Source: Pseudomonas palleroniana (GTDB taxonomy: Bacteria > Pseudomonadota > Gammaproteobacteria > Pseudomonadales > Pseudomonadaceae). From it: 64,000 nt of DNA. Under the pieces are notes generated by a model. It ran no database searches, was not told the origin of the DNA, and saw only the letters and a list, made by a program, of their open reading frames with translations. Below, piece by piece: positions 1 through 9,048 of the stretch. A program made the position numbers and the translations under genes. Every line of letters begins with the position of its first letter. Position 1 is the first letter of the stretch. The stretch spans positions 62,001 to 126,000 of the forward strand of contig NZ_PYWX01000032.1 of the NCBI RefSeq assembly GCF_003031675.1, given 5' to 3'.

Positions 1-1
1 G

Positions 2-2170
2 CTCAAGCTCAACCTTCAGGGCAGCCTGCCGGGCAAACCAGGAGAAGTAGCCGGCTACGCGATTTATCAGCCTGCCAATTTCGGGCGCACGCAAAAAGAG
101 GTGCGTGCCGACATCGAGCGGCACCTGCGGGAAAAAGGCGCCAGCGCTGAAAGTGCGCCGTTTCTGGCGCATATGTTCCTGGCACAGGCTGCGCCGGAAA
201 TGTTGCTCAAGCCCGACCCACAACTGCCTGCCTCAATACCCCAAGTACTCAAGCAAAACCCCGATGACGTGCGGATGGGTTCCCCGGCATGGCTCGCCAT
301 GCGTCTGGGCTGTGGGATCGCCGAAGCGCTCGCCGGGCCAGGCAGTTCGCGGGCGATGAACGCAACGCAAGTCAATGCCCTGGCACGCTTGCAACCGCAA
401 AACCCGGAGCAGGAGGCGTTGATCAAAGGTGTGGGCACCCTGCCTTTGTTGGAGTGGGCCGTGATGGCCGGCGTGTTTCCCAAGCCGTTGGACGGCAAAT
501 ACACCGCGCAAAACTACCAGGCGGCTGCACAAGCCTTCACCGAGCAGCAAAACAGCCTCCGCGACGCCTTCCAGACGCTGACGGCCGAGCCGCCCTCGAT
601 GACCCGCCTGCTTGTCGAGCAATTGACGCTACTGTTTCCCGAGATGAGCGAAGATGAAATCCGTGGCTTCACCTTGCGGCGGGTGGCGGATCCCAGGCAG
701 CACGGCCAACCCCATGAGGTTTTGTTGACTGAGTTTCTTCTGGCGGAACAAGACTCGCCGGGTGCGCTGGTCGCGTTCAACACGTGGCTGAACGAATACC
801 GCGCCGGTAAAGCGAAGTACAAGTTCGAACATCCACGCATTTCCCAGGCGGATTTTGATGAGCGGATCAAAAAACTGCCGAAAATCGCACCGCTGGTAGC
901 GCCCGCCATCGAGCGCTACGTGGCTGATTGCCGTGCGGCCCAGGCCACGGTACTCAAACTCATGTTTGCGCAGTTGCCGCTGGAAGACCGTAAGGCCCTT
1001 GAAGTGGGGCAAATCGAATTCTTCAGTTTGCGCGAGGAGACCGGCGAGGCCATTGAGGACGATGAAGGCGCCGATTCCAAGGTGGCCGAACACAAGGGCA
1101 CGCATGGCACGTTGATCCGTTACGAGACCGGCGCCGTCGAGCCTCGGTTCGGGTATTTCGAGGTGTTCCCCGGCGCCATGCGTATCGTCAAGCGCGACGA
1201 CTTGAGCTACACGCTGCCGCTGGGCGGGCAGGTCGAAGTGGGGCAGAAACCCCATGGCCCCTTTGCGTATGTGCGGCGCGAGTTCCGACACACAAAACCT
1301 GCCAGCTTTGATTTCGCGGCGTATAAAACTGGCAGCGAGCCGAAAGCCGGCGTGCAGTCATCGGTCATCATCGAAAAGGCCGCGACCGACCTGCCTGCCA
1401 CGTTGATACCCGGCCATCCAAAGCACGCACAGCTGCCGGTACCCACGACGTTCAGCAGCGCAAAGATCGGCCGCATTGTCGAGGGCGTACTGAGTAACAG
1501 CTTTGCCATGCCGCGTGAGCCTTTGCTCCGCTATGCCAACCAGCCCACCGACTATCAACGCCGCCGTGCATTCCCGTTTGGCTCCGAGGACGTTTTCGGC
1601 CCTGAAAACCTGCGGATGGTCTTGGGCCTGCTGCCCTTTGTCGGCGCCTTCGCCGATGTCGCGGAGGGCAAGACGGCGCAAGGGGTACGCGGGATATTGA
1701 TCGATTTCGCCTCGTTCGCAGTGACCGGTGGGTTAGCGGGTGTGAAGAGCTTTTACAGAGGGCTGAAAGTGGTATTGCCATTTAATGGCAGGGCATTTTC
1801 CATGCAGGGGTTCGCGGGGGTATCACCGTTTTTTCGCAGCGTGCTCAATCCGTTGGATGGCGCCATTGGGGTATTGAAAACGGGGCAGAAGGTGGCGGCT
1901 TTCGGTAAAAACTTCATGCGCGGAGAGTTGCGCGCCCTGGGGGCGGATATCTACCTGCCTGCAACTGTGTTTGAAAAGTGTCGCTGGGGGGCCGGCGTGT
2001 ATTCCAGCGTCAACGCAGAATCCGGCCAGCCTGCCGGCAGTCGCGCCGGCACCTGTGCCGGACGCCCGTTGTACGCCGTGCAGAAAAACAACCTGTGGTA
2101 TGCGATCAACCCGCACACCTTCAAGCCTGAAGGGGCGCCCCTGCAGGGCTTTCAGCCGTCGGCCGCCTGA
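2..2170 (+). CDS. 3' part of a large protein of unknown function
   Basis: The reading frame is already open at the first bases of the window, without a stop upstream of the GTG at 101, so this is the C-terminal ~720 residues of a longer gene. The protein is mostly soluble and charged. A hydrophobic, glycine-rich stretch near codons 535-565 of the visible part (about 1610-1750, beginning LGLLPFVGAFADVAEG) could be a membrane-interacting hairpin. The extreme C-terminus (1980-2170) has two cysteines and aromatic residues (CRWGAGVY, CAGRPLYAV, NNLWYAINPHTF). Such hydrophobic segments occur in the large secreted or toxin-like proteins common in Pseudomonas, but I see no catalytic motif and do not assign a function. 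It converges on the efe operon, separated by a hairpin. Confidence 0.8.
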   Translation, partial: LKLNLQGSLPGKPGEVAGYAIYQPANFGRTQKEVRADIERHLREKGASAESAPFLAHMFLAQAAPEMLLKPDPQLPASIPQVLKQNPDDVRMGSPAWLAMRLGCGIAEALAGPGSSRAMNATQVNALARLQPQNPEQEALIKGVGTLPLLEWAVMAGVFPKPLDGKYTAQNYQAAAQAFTEQQNSLRDAFQTLTAEPPSMTRLLVEQLTLLFPEMSEDEIRGFTLRRVADPRQHGQPHEVLLTEFLLAEQDSPGALVAFNTWLNEYRAGKAKYKFEHPRISQADFDERIKKLPKIAPLVAPAIERYVADCRAAQATVLKLMFAQLPLEDRKALEVGQIEFFSLREETGEAIEDDEGADSKVAEHKGTHGTLIRYETGAVEPRFGYFEVFPGAMRIVKRDDLSYTLPLGGQVEVGQKPHGPFAYVRREFRHTKPASFDFAAYKTGSEPKAGVQSSVIIEKAATDLPATLIPGHPKHAQLPVPTTFSSAKIGRIVEGVLSNSFAMPREPLLRYANQPTDYQRRRAFPFGSEDVFGPENLRMVLGLLPFVGAFADVAEGKTAQGVRGILIDFASFAVTGGLAGVKSFYRGLKVVLPFNGRAFSMQGFAGVSPFFRSVLNPLDGAIGVLKTGQKVAAFGKNFMRGELRALGADIYLPATVFEKCRWGAGVYSSVNAESGQPAGSRAGTCAGRPLYAVQKNNLWYAINPHTFKPEGAPLQGFQPSAA

Positions 2171-2179
2171 CCTCACAGA

Positions 2180-2207
2180 CGCCTTCGCCGCGACGGTGGC
2201 GAAGGCG
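2180..2207. terminator. Stem-loop between convergent genes
   Basis: A perfect 10-bp inverted repeat (CGCCTTCGCC / GGCGAAGGCG, 8-nt loop) sits in the 47-bp gap between the converging upstream gene and the last gene of the efe operon. No long T-run follows on either strand, so it may be a bidirectional terminator or an mRNA-stabilising stem. Confidence 0.55.
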
Positions 2208-2217
2208 CGCGCAAAGA

Positions 2218-3036
2218 TCAGTTCAAGCCCAATTTGCCGCGCAGGGTCGACAGGTCTTCGGCCAAGGTATTGACCGGGCCGACCAGGGCCTTGCGGTCGT
2301 TTTCCTTGACCTTGTCGTAGGTCTCAAAACCGCCATCCTTGGTTTTGTACTTGGCCAGGATCTTGTCCACGGTGGCAAAGTTCTTGTCGACTTTGGCCAG
2401 GAACGTCTTGTCCTGTTTCTCGATCTGGCCACGGAACAGATCGACGATTTTCTTCGCACCGTCGACGTTGCCCTGGAAGTCATACAGGTCCGTGTGGCTG
2501 TAGCGGTCCTCTTCACCGGAGATCTTGGTGGCCGCGACCTCTTCGAGCAGCGCAGCGGCGCCGCCGACGACTTTCTCGGGCGGGAAGGTCAGGCCTTCGA
2601 CGCGGGTCTGCAGGTCCTTGACGTCGCCGTTCAGCTTATCGGCCAGGGCGCTCAGGCCCTCGGTGGTGTTCTTGGAGAACAGCGCGTATTCGATCCGGTG
2701 GAAGCCGGTGAAGTCTTCGGCTTCAACGCCTTTCTCGTGATCGTCGACACGCGAGTCGATAGACGCGTCGAGGTCGCTGAACAATTCGGCGATCGGCTCA
2801 ATCGACTCGTAGTGCACGCGGGTCGGCGCATAGAGTTTCTTGGCGGTGGCCAGGTCGCCTTTCTTCACGGCGTCGGTGAACGCCTGGGTCTGGGTGACCA
2901 GTTCACCGATTTCTTCGGTGACGTAGATCTTGTAGTCCGACACCGGGCCTACCAGGTCCAGCGGCGCAGTGGCGGCGAAAGCGGCCAACGGCGAAAGACT
3001 CATTAACAACGACAACGCGATAGACGACTTCTTCAT
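2218..3036 (-). CDS. efeM: Periplasmic iron-uptake protein, EfeM/EfeO M75 domain
   Basis: This 272-residue protein has a Sec signal peptide ([21 protein letters not shown]) followed directly by an M75 (imelysin-like) domain with the HxxE metal motif at H113-E116 ([10 protein letters not shown]). It has no N-terminal cupredoxin domain, which separates EfeM from the longer EfeO encoded two genes upstream. EfeO/EfeM proteins are periplasmic and are thought to bind iron and pass it to the EfeU permease. It is the last gene of the efe operon, 25 bp after efeB, so it is presumably co-transcribed from the Fur-controlled promoter ahead of efeU. The family call is firm; the exact role of the second M75 protein is not known from sequence. 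Confidence 0.9.
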   Translation of the reverse strand: MKKSSIALSLLMSLSPLAAFAATAPLDLVGPVSDYKIYVTEEIGELVTQTQAFTDAVKKGDLATAKKLYAPTRVHYESIEPIAELFSDLDASIDSRVDDHEKGVEAEDFTGFHRIEYALFSKNTTEGLSALADKLNGDVKDLQTRVEGLTFPPEKVVGGAAALLEEVAATKISGEEDRYSHTDLYDFQGNVDGAKKIVDLFRGQIEKQDKTFLAKVDKNFATVDKILAKYKTKDGGFETYDKVKENDRKALVGPVNTLAEDLSTLRGKLGLN

Positions 3037-3061
3037 GGGACGTATCCGCTCTGGGTTTGTT

Positions 3062-4366
3062 TTAGGTATTGGCAGTGGTTTGAGGGTGCGAGGCCGCGAG
3101 CAGCGTACGCCCGAGGAAGTCCTTGGGCCCCGTGACGCCCGGCAAGGTGAAGAAGTACCCGCCGCCGACCGGCTTGAGGTATTCCTCCAGGGGCTCGCCG
3201 TTGAGCCGGGTTTGCACGCTGATAAAGCCTTTCTCCAGGTCAGCCTGGTAGCAGATGAACAACAGCCCCATGTCCAGCTGACCGTTTTTATTGACGCCGT
3301 TGGAGTAGTTGAACGGCCGACGCAGGATCAGGTTGGCCTGGGTCTGCGGCGTACGCGGGTTGGCCAGGCGGATGTGGGCATCAAGCTTGGTAAACTTGCC
3401 TTCCGGGTCTTTGCTGTAGTCCGGCACCTGGCTTTCGTGCTGGCCATCCATGGGCGCGCCCGTGGGTTTGACCCGACCGATGATGCTTTCCTGTTCCTGC
3501 AGTGGGGTACGGTCCCAGCGCTCGACGAAATTGCGGATGATCCGCACCGCCTGATAGCTGCCGTTGGCGGCCCAGGCCGGTTCATCGCTGCTCGGTTGCA
3601 CCCAGACGATCTGGTCCATGGCTTTGTCGTCGTTGGAATTCGGGTTGGCCGAACCATCGCGAAAACCGAGGAAGTTGCGCGCGCTCTGGGCCGGTTCGCC
3701 GGGCTTGGCCGGGGCCTGGGGCGGAACGCTGCCTTCCTGCTTCCAACGTACCAGCAGCAGGTCCGGCAGGTTTTTCACGATGTCGCGCAGGGCGTGGATA
3801 TTGGTGTCGGTGGTGTTGGAGGAAAACTGCAGGCTCAAGTCGCCATGGCACTGCGCCGGCTCCAATGCATCATTGGGAAAGCCGACCATGCGGATCAGGC
3901 GCTTGGGCTTGACCGCCGCCAGGCCGAAGCGCTCATCGAACAGCGATTCACCCACCGATACGGTGATGGTCAGGTTGTCCGGCGTCACCACCGGGCCGAG
4001 AATGCCGGAGTCGGTCGGCGGCAGTTTCGGGTCGACTTGCGGCACGGGGCCGCCGGTCATCAGGAAGTGGATGCGTTCGTTCAGCGTACGGAACAGACGC
4101 TCCAGGTCTTCGCGGTCGCCGGCCAGTACATCGAACGCCACCACCATGCCGCAGGCCGGGCGCGGGGTGACGATGCCGGTCTGGTGTTTGCCGAAGAAAT
4201 CCTGGTGGTCCTGGGTCTTGTCGCTGCGCGGGGCGGTGGTGACTTGCTCGGCTGCGGCGGCCATGGCCGGGCAGGTCAGGGCACTGCCGGCAATCGCCGC
4301 GCCGGTGGCCGCCATGCCCAACAGGACACGACGACGTTGGAGGTTGGTGTGTTCAGAATCACTCAT
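3062..4366 (-). CDS. efeB: EfeB deferrochelatase/DyP-type peroxidase
   Basis: Haem peroxidase of the dye-decolourising (DyP) family, 434 residues from the ATG at 4366; an in-frame GTG at 4384 would overlap the efeO stop by 4 bp. A twin-arginine signal ([17 protein letters not shown]) shows export in folded form to the periplasm. The DyP signature GFRDG lies about two thirds of the way from the N-terminus (residues ~234-238 from this start) and carries the distal Asp and Arg typical of the family. EfeB is reported to oxidise ferrous iron and/or extract iron from haem, supplying Fe(III) to EfeO/EfeU. The length is close to the E. coli protein (about 423). It lies between efeO and efeM in one operon. 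Confidence 0.95.
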   Translation of the reverse strand: MSDSEHTNLQRRRVLLGMAATGAAIAGSALTCPAMAAAAEQVTTAPRSDKTQDHQDFFGKHQTGIVTPRPACGMVVAFDVLAGDREDLERLFRTLNERIHFLMTGGPVPQVDPKLPPTDSGILGPVVTPDNLTITVSVGESLFDERFGLAAVKPKRLIRMVGFPNDALEPAQCHGDLSLQFSSNTTDTNIHALRDIVKNLPDLLLVRWKQEGSVPPQAPAKPGEPAQSARNFLGFRDGSANPNSNDDKAMDQIVWVQPSSDEPAWAANGSYQAVRIIRNFVERWDRTPLQEQESIIGRVKPTGAPMDGQHESQVPDYSKDPEGKFTKLDAHIRLANPRTPQTQANLILRRPFNYSNGVNKNGQLDMGLLFICYQADLEKGFISVQTRLNGEPLEEYLKPVGGGYFFTLPGVTGPKDFLGRTLLAASHPQTTANT

Positions 4367-4380
4367 GTGTGCGGTCGTCT

Positions 4381-5583
4381 TCACTGCAGGCCGGAAAGGC
4401 CAAGGGCGGGGTCGATTCCATCGAGTGCAACGGCCAGAGCCTTGGCCTTGTCGGCGATCTGCTTGCGCTGATCGGCCGTAACGCTGTCGTAGCGGCTGAA
4501 TTGACCGTCGACTTTGAAACCATTGAGTTCGGCATCGAACGCGTCGAGCGCGCTGTCGACCTTGGGCAACAGGTCGGCAGCGGATTGGGTCAACAGTGGG
4601 CGCATCAGGTCGACCACCTTGCGTGCCACCGCAAGGTTGGCGGCAAAGCCGTTCAAGTCGACGTGGCTGTAGCGTTCTTCTTCACCGCTGATCGCACGCG
4701 TGTCCGCCAGGCTGTTGAGGTTGCGTACCACGATGCCGACCAGTTGTTCCGGTGGCAGCGACTGCGTCAGCAATTGTTGCTTGAGCTGGGTGACATCGCT
4801 GACCAGGCGTTGGGCAACCGGTGCCAGGCCGTCCAGGTTGTGCTGCTGGAACAGGCTGTATTCCAGGCGGTGGAAGCCACTGAACGCGGGGTCTTGCTCG
4901 CGCTTTTCAAAGTAGTCGGCACGCGCGTTGATGGCGTTGTCCAGTTCGGCCAGGCGCTGGGAGGCGGGCGCCAGCCGTTGGTAGGCTTCGCGGGCCGGCA
5001 CATACAGCGCTTGCGCCTGGGCCAGGTCACCGGCGTCAATGGCTTGCTGCAGGGCGGTCACGGCCTTGACCAGCGCGCTGCCCTGGCTGCTCAGGTACAC
5101 GCGGAACTCTGACAGTGGGCCGATAAACGCCACCATCGACGGTTTGGCCTTGGCCTGTGCGTCGGACTCGGCAGTCGGCGTCACATGCAGGGTGCCGCGT
5201 GGGTTGCTCAGCAGGCCGCAGGTGATGGCGTAGTCGCCGGGCAACAGGTTGGCGTTGATCACCTGGCTCAAACCGGGCGCGATGTTCTCGCGCTCTTCGA
5301 CCACCAGCACACCGTCGAGGATTTCCCATTCCACCGCACGGTCGGAGCGGTTGATGATACGGAAACTGGCACGCCCGGCAGGCATGGTCAGCGCGTTGGG
5401 TTCGCAGGCGTGGCTGTGGATGGTCACGGCGATTTCATTGTGGTTGCTCTGGCGTTTGGCCGCGGCCAACTGCGAGGCGTAGTAGAACAAGCCACCGGCG
5501 GCGATCATCACGATCACCGAGCCGGCCACGGCCCAGCGCAGGGCGCGGGACGGTGGGGCCGGTTGAGGGGTTGGGTTGGACAA
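4381..5583 (-). CDS. efeO: EfeO: cupredoxin plus M75 periplasmic iron-binding protein
   Basis: I place the start at the TTG at 5583 because a TAAGGA ribosome site, part of which is the efeU stop codon, lies 7 nt upstream; this gives 400 residues. A longer frame to 5625 would overlap efeU. One N-terminal membrane helix (about residues 16-36, SVIVMIAAGGLFYYASQLAAA) is followed by a cupredoxin domain (about 45-135) with candidate metal-ligand cysteines in HACEPN and TCGLL. The M75 domain then has HxxE in GFHRLEYSLF. EfeO is thought to capture ferrous/ferric iron in the periplasm and deliver it to EfeU. It is translationally coupled to efeU. Confidence 0.93.
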   Translation of the reverse strand: MSNPTPQPAPPSRALRWAVAGSVIVMIAAGGLFYYASQLAAAKRQSNHNEIAVTIHSHACEPNALTMPAGRASFRIINRSDRAVEWEILDGVLVVEERENIAPGLSQVINANLLPGDYAITCGLLSNPRGTLHVTPTAESDAQAKAKPSMVAFIGPLSEFRVYLSSQGSALVKAVTALQQAIDAGDLAQAQALYVPAREAYQRLAPASQRLAELDNAINARADYFEKREQDPAFSGFHRLEYSLFQQHNLDGLAPVAQRLVSDVTQLKQQLLTQSLPPEQLVGIVVRNLNSLADTRAISGEEERYSHVDLNGFAANLAVARKVVDLMRPLLTQSAADLLPKVDSALDAFDAELNGFKVDGQFSRYDSVTADQRKQIADKAKALAVALDGIDPALGLSGLQ

Positions 5584-5593
5584 GAGGCGGTCC

Positions 5594-6439
5594 TTACTGG
5601 CTGGAAACGGAAGAAGATTTGGCAATCGGCTTGGCGGGCGCCGAAGGCAGGAAGAACATCACCAGGGCCACCACCAGATAAATCAGATAAGCACCCAGGG
5701 TGCTGACGGTCGGCGCTTCCTGGTAACCGAACATACCGGCCAGCACCGAGCCCAGCGGGCTGTCCATGGGCAGCGCGGCGCTGAAGTCAAACAGCACGGT
5801 TTGCAGGTGGTTCCACACGCCGGCTTCATGCAAGGCCTGCACTGAGTTGGCGAGGATGCCGGCGGCGACCACCAGAATGAACAGGCCGGTCCAGCGGAAG
5901 AACGCGCCGAGGTTCAAGCGCATGCTGCCGGAATAGATCAGCAAGCCGACCACAATCGCCAGGATCAGGCCGAGCAGGGCACCGATCGGCGCGCCGGGGC
6001 CTTCGCTCTGTTGGAACACGGCCAGCAGGAAGAACACCGTCTCCAACCCCTCACGGGCCACGGCGAAAAACACCATGGCGATCAGCGCGAACACTTGATG
6101 TTTTGAACCAGCCAGGGCGTGGTCGAGGGATTCATGCAGGCTGTGCTTGATGGAGCGTGCGACCTTGCGCATCCAGAACACCATGGAACTGAGGATGCCC
6201 ACGGCGATCAACCCTACGACGCCTTCGAAGAGCTCCTGTTGTTTCTGCGGGAACTCAGCGCTGACCAGCTCCAGGCCACCGCCTACCAGCAGGGCCAGGG
6301 CGGCGGCGAGAAATACGCCGATCCACACGGCGGGCATCCATTGGCCACGGCCGGTCTGTTGCAGGTAACTGGCGATGATGCCAACGATCAATGCGGCTTC
6401 AATGCCTTCGCGCAGCATGATTAAAAAAGGAACAAGCAT
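5594..6439 (-). CDS. efeU: EfeU ferrous iron permease, FTR1 family
   Basis: Integral inner-membrane permease of the oxidase-dependent FTR1 type, 281 residues from the ATG at 6439 (an in-frame TTG lies 12 nt upstream). Two REXXE iron-translocation motifs are visible: REGIE near residue 10 and REGLE near residue 140. Both lie in hydrophobic helices, with about seven transmembrane segments in all. EfeU is the transport subunit of the EfeUOB system, favoured at low pH or under aerobic conditions. It is the first gene of the operon, and a strong Fur box at 6481-6499 lies just upstream, so iron repression is expected. Confidence 0.95.
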   Translation of the reverse strand: MLVPFLIMLREGIEAALIVGIIASYLQQTGRGQWMPAVWIGVFLAAALALLVGGGLELVSAEFPQKQQELFEGVVGLIAVGILSSMVFWMRKVARSIKHSLHESLDHALAGSKHQVFALIAMVFFAVAREGLETVFFLLAVFQQSEGPGAPIGALLGLILAIVVGLLIYSGSMRLNLGAFFRWTGLFILVVAAGILANSVQALHEAGVWNHLQTVLFDFSAALPMDSPLGSVLAGMFGYQEAPTVSTLGAYLIYLVVALVMFFLPSAPAKPIAKSSSVSSQ

Positions 6440-6480
6440 TCGGCACCGCAATCATGACTGGATGGGATGGCAATTTGTAA

Positions 6481-6499
6481 CATAATGATACTCATTGCT
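6481..6499. promoter_or_regulatory. Fur box upstream of efeU
   Basis: The 19 bases CATAATGATACTCATTGCT match the canonical Fur box (GATAATGATAATCATTATC) at 14 of 19 positions, including ATAATGATA and TCATT without mismatch. It lies 42 bp upstream of the efeU start, where it would overlap the operon promoter. Confidence 0.85.
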
Positions 6500-6608
6500 A
6501 AACAAGAAATATTGACTTTCGCTGAACCGAGGCTGAACGGTGGTGGCGAATCGCAAGCGCCTTTATGATGCAGGCCTTGCTTATGCGCCGTTGAAAAGCC
6601 CATTCCCC

Positions 6609-7631
6609 ATGGCGGAAAAAGACACTATCTCCATCCATCTTGTGCGTGAGGCGCTGCTGCAGAGCTGCGCGTGCGACTTGGCGATTGCCGAAGTACTGAG
6701 CAAGGCCGGTATCGACCCGGCGGCGTTGGAGCAGGGCGACGCTCGTGTGCCGGCGACGGCGTATGCGCGGTTGTGGCGTTTGTTGGCGCGGCGCATGGAC
6801 GATGAGTTTTTCGGGATGGACCCGCGCAAGCTCAAATCCGGCAGCCTGGCGTTTCTCTGCCGCGCCGCCATCGCGCAACCGACCCTGGCCGACGGCCTGG
6901 AAACCGGGCTGGGGTTCCTGTCGCTGATGCTCGAGCGGTTGCCCGCGCAACTGGTCCGCCAGCAGAGTCTGGCGGAAATCGTGTTGGTGGAACCCGAGGC
7001 GCAACCCAATCGGGCATTTACCTATTTTACCTATTGGATGATTGTCCACGGGGTGGCGTGTTGGCTGGCGGGGCGCCGGATTCCGATCCTGGCCATCGAG
7101 CTGCGTTGCCCGCAGCCGGACTTTTGCGACGATTACCAAGTGATGTTTTCCGACAACCTGCGTTTTGATCGGCCACGCACGCGCATGATCTTTTCCGCAG
7201 ACTGCCTTGACCTGCCGATCAAGCGCAGTAACGAGGAACTCAAGCGCTTCCTGGCTCATGCACCAGCCAACATCCTGGTCAAATACCGCGACCCTGATAG
7301 CCTCGCCAATCGCCTCAAACACGACCTGCGCCAAATGCCCCCCGAGACCTGGCCGGAAACCGAGGGCCTGGCGACCCGGCTATGCATTTCCGCCTCCACC
7401 CTGCGCCGCCGTCTGGCGGAAGAAGGGCAGACCTACCAGGGCCTCAAGGACAGCGTGCGCAAGGAACTGGCGATTGTCTGGCTGGCCGAACCGCAGATCA
7501 GCTTCGCTGAAATCGCAGCGCGACTGGGGTTTGCCGATGCAAGTTCATTTTATAAGGCATTTCGTAAGTGGTCGGGGTCCAATCCTGGGCATTATCGAAG
7601 TTTGATTCTGAATGAACACAGCCGGTTTTAG
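6609..7631 (+). CDS. AraC-family transcriptional regulator
   Basis: From the ATG at 6609 the protein has 340 residues, the usual size for the OruR/ArgR-like branch of the family with an arabinose-binding-type N-terminal domain. A longer GTG start at 6540 is open but would add a non-conserved leader. The C-terminal AraC HTH pair is clear: a first helix-turn-helix around LATRLCISASTLRRRLAEEG, then the second (EIAARLGFADASSFYKAFRKW) ending GSNPGHYR. It is transcribed divergently from efeU, sharing a 170-bp region with the Fur box. Its target is unknown; it might regulate efe genes or simply neighbour them. Confidence 0.85.
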   Translation: MAEKDTISIHLVREALLQSCACDLAIAEVLSKAGIDPAALEQGDARVPATAYARLWRLLARRMDDEFFGMDPRKLKSGSLAFLCRAAIAQPTLADGLETGLGFLSLMLERLPAQLVRQQSLAEIVLVEPEAQPNRAFTYFTYWMIVHGVACWLAGRRIPILAIELRCPQPDFCDDYQVMFSDNLRFDRPRTRMIFSADCLDLPIKRSNEELKRFLAHAPANILVKYRDPDSLANRLKHDLRQMPPETWPETEGLATRLCISASTLRRRLAEEGQTYQGLKDSVRKELAIVWLAEPQISFAEIAARLGFADASSFYKAFRKWSGSNPGHYRSLILNEHSRF

Positions 7632-7843
7632 TTGCCGCCCTGCGGGACTAGGAAATAACTGACCAAGACTTTCTCCTGGGTATGACAGCGTTGGCTTATT
7701 TGATGATAGGACGCGTCTGGCATATTCAGGGTTATAAAACGTGCATTGTAGGTGGGTGATTCCTACCTGTAGTTCTGTCTGAGGGGTTGGGGGATAGGTA
7801 GGTCACTTGATCAATCTGTCATTCAACTGTGAGGATGGAAATC

Positions 7844-8224
7844 ATGAAAAGGTTTTTTGCACTAGTAGTTCTAGCTACGACAGCTCTATCTTTTCAGGCA
7901 TCTGCGGGATGCTGGAGTATTACCGACACCTACACCGGGATCATACAACCGGAGATCGAGATAACGGCCTATGGCCCATTCACGATAACGTCTGCTAATG
8001 GATGCTTTAGTGCGAACATTGATGCGACGATTTCAGCGGTAGATCGGGGCAGGCCGCCGCAATTGACCATTGAGCGTGAAGTCGGCTCTACCTGGCAACG
8101 GGTAGCAGGCAATACAGGTAGTAACGTGTTGTTCAGTGGTGAGTTCGGGAGTTATCGAGTGAGATTGAAGAATCCGGATGCTGCACCGAAAGTTTACTTG
8201 GGAACGGTTAAATACGGTCGCTGA
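7844..8224 (+). CDS. Small secreted protein, unknown function
   Basis: A 126-residue protein starting at the ATG at 7844, with a purine-rich GAGGATGG ribosome site just upstream. The N-terminus is a clear Sec signal peptide (MKRFFALVVLATTALSFQASA) with cleavage before GCWS. The mature part is about 105 residues, contains two cysteines (GCWS and GCFS, possible disulfide) and alternating hydrophobic residues compatible with a small beta-sandwich. I do not recognise the family. Codon use is less GC-biased than in the efe genes, and it lies at the left end of an accessory patch. Confidence 0.7.
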   Translation: MKRFFALVVLATTALSFQASAGCWSITDTYTGIIQPEIEITAYGPFTITSANGCFSANIDATISAVDRGRPPQLTIEREVGSTWQRVAGNTGSNVLFSGEFGSYRVRLKNPDAAPKVYLGTVKYGR

Positions 8225-8230
8225 GCGGGT

Positions 8231-8271
8231 GAGCCTACAGAGGCGGGTTGGGGTTCGCCTACTGTAGGCTC
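8231..8271. terminator. Nested stem-loop between convergent genes
   Basis: A perfect 10-bp inverted repeat (GAGCCTACAG / CTGTAGGCTC) encloses a second one (AGGCG / CGCCT). It sits in the 55-bp gap between two convergent small genes and probably terminates both; no T-run is present. Confidence 0.5.
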
Positions 8272-8279
8272 CGCTTAAA

Positions 8280-8804
8280 TCAAACCTGCTCATCTATGGA
8301 AAATTTATCGTGGGAGGCGTTAGCGAAGTAAGCCAGCGCACCGACAGCTTGGTTGGCAATTAACATTCCTCGTCTCCAGGCCAGGTTGTCTTGTGTTGCT
8401 AATTTTGGATTGTCTATCAAGAAATTGTCGTAGTCTTTCAAACGCTCGTTGAATAGCGCGATGGCATTGAATTTTACATGCGTATTCGTAGGGCGCCCCT
8501 TTTCATCGTTGGCCAAGTCGCCAGCGATAAACATCCCAAATGCCTCCACATCGATCACTCCGCTGTCGTAAAGCCGCCTACCCACTTTTTTGAGCTCGTC
8601 GGTACTGATTGACGACATGTCATAGTCTTTTAGAAAGATTTTCAGCTCGGTAATTTCTTTTTGCGTGCCTGTTTTAAGTACGTCAGCCGCTTTTGATTCG
8701 TCGGGTGGTGTGAAGGCGTTTTTGACTTCTCCAGGGTTTTTGATGAGGTAAGCGCTGGTGGCCTTTGAGCGTTGTATGAGGTCGGTCGTCGGTACAATTG
8801 CCAT
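8280..8804 (-). CDS. Hypothetical cytoplasmic protein
   Basis: A 174-residue soluble, probably all-helical protein, preceded by a good GGAGG ribosome site about 8 nt before the ATG. There is no signal peptide and no membrane segment. Charged segments (KEITELKIFLKDYDMSSISTDELKKVGRRLYDSG) resemble a helical bundle or an EF-hand-like acidic loop, but no defined motif is complete. The family is not recognised. It sits between a small secreted protein and an AT-rich transporter in what looks like an accessory patch. Confidence 0.65.
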   Translation of the reverse strand: MAIVPTTDLIQRSKATSAYLIKNPGEVKNAFTPPDESKAADVLKTGTQKEITELKIFLKDYDMSSISTDELKKVGRRLYDSGVIDVEAFGMFIAGDLANDEKGRPTNTHVKFNAIALFNERLKDYDNFLIDNPKLATQDNLAWRRGMLIANQAVGALAYFANASHDKFSIDEQV

Positions 8805-9048
8805 GGTGGTGCCCTCCGTTATTACTTAAAGATGTTTGCGGTGCCGTTTGATATTAGAAGCAATCGCTCAAAAGTTCATAAGACTCGTGGGTCGTTAAGG
8901 ATATTTGGATCTTCCTTACAAAGCCCTACGGTCAACTCTGACAGCTTGATCCTTCTCGTTAAAGGTCGGCAGGCTTTCCGGAATAACAAATCAAATATTG
9001 ACGACGGACGCGGTGAGCGGAGAGAGGCTCAGGGGAGTGCGGATTTAT

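Noticed and set aside
2969-4471. A 500-codon plus-strand frame
   Set aside because: It is the antisense shadow of efeB, which has a clear DyP signature and Tat signal.
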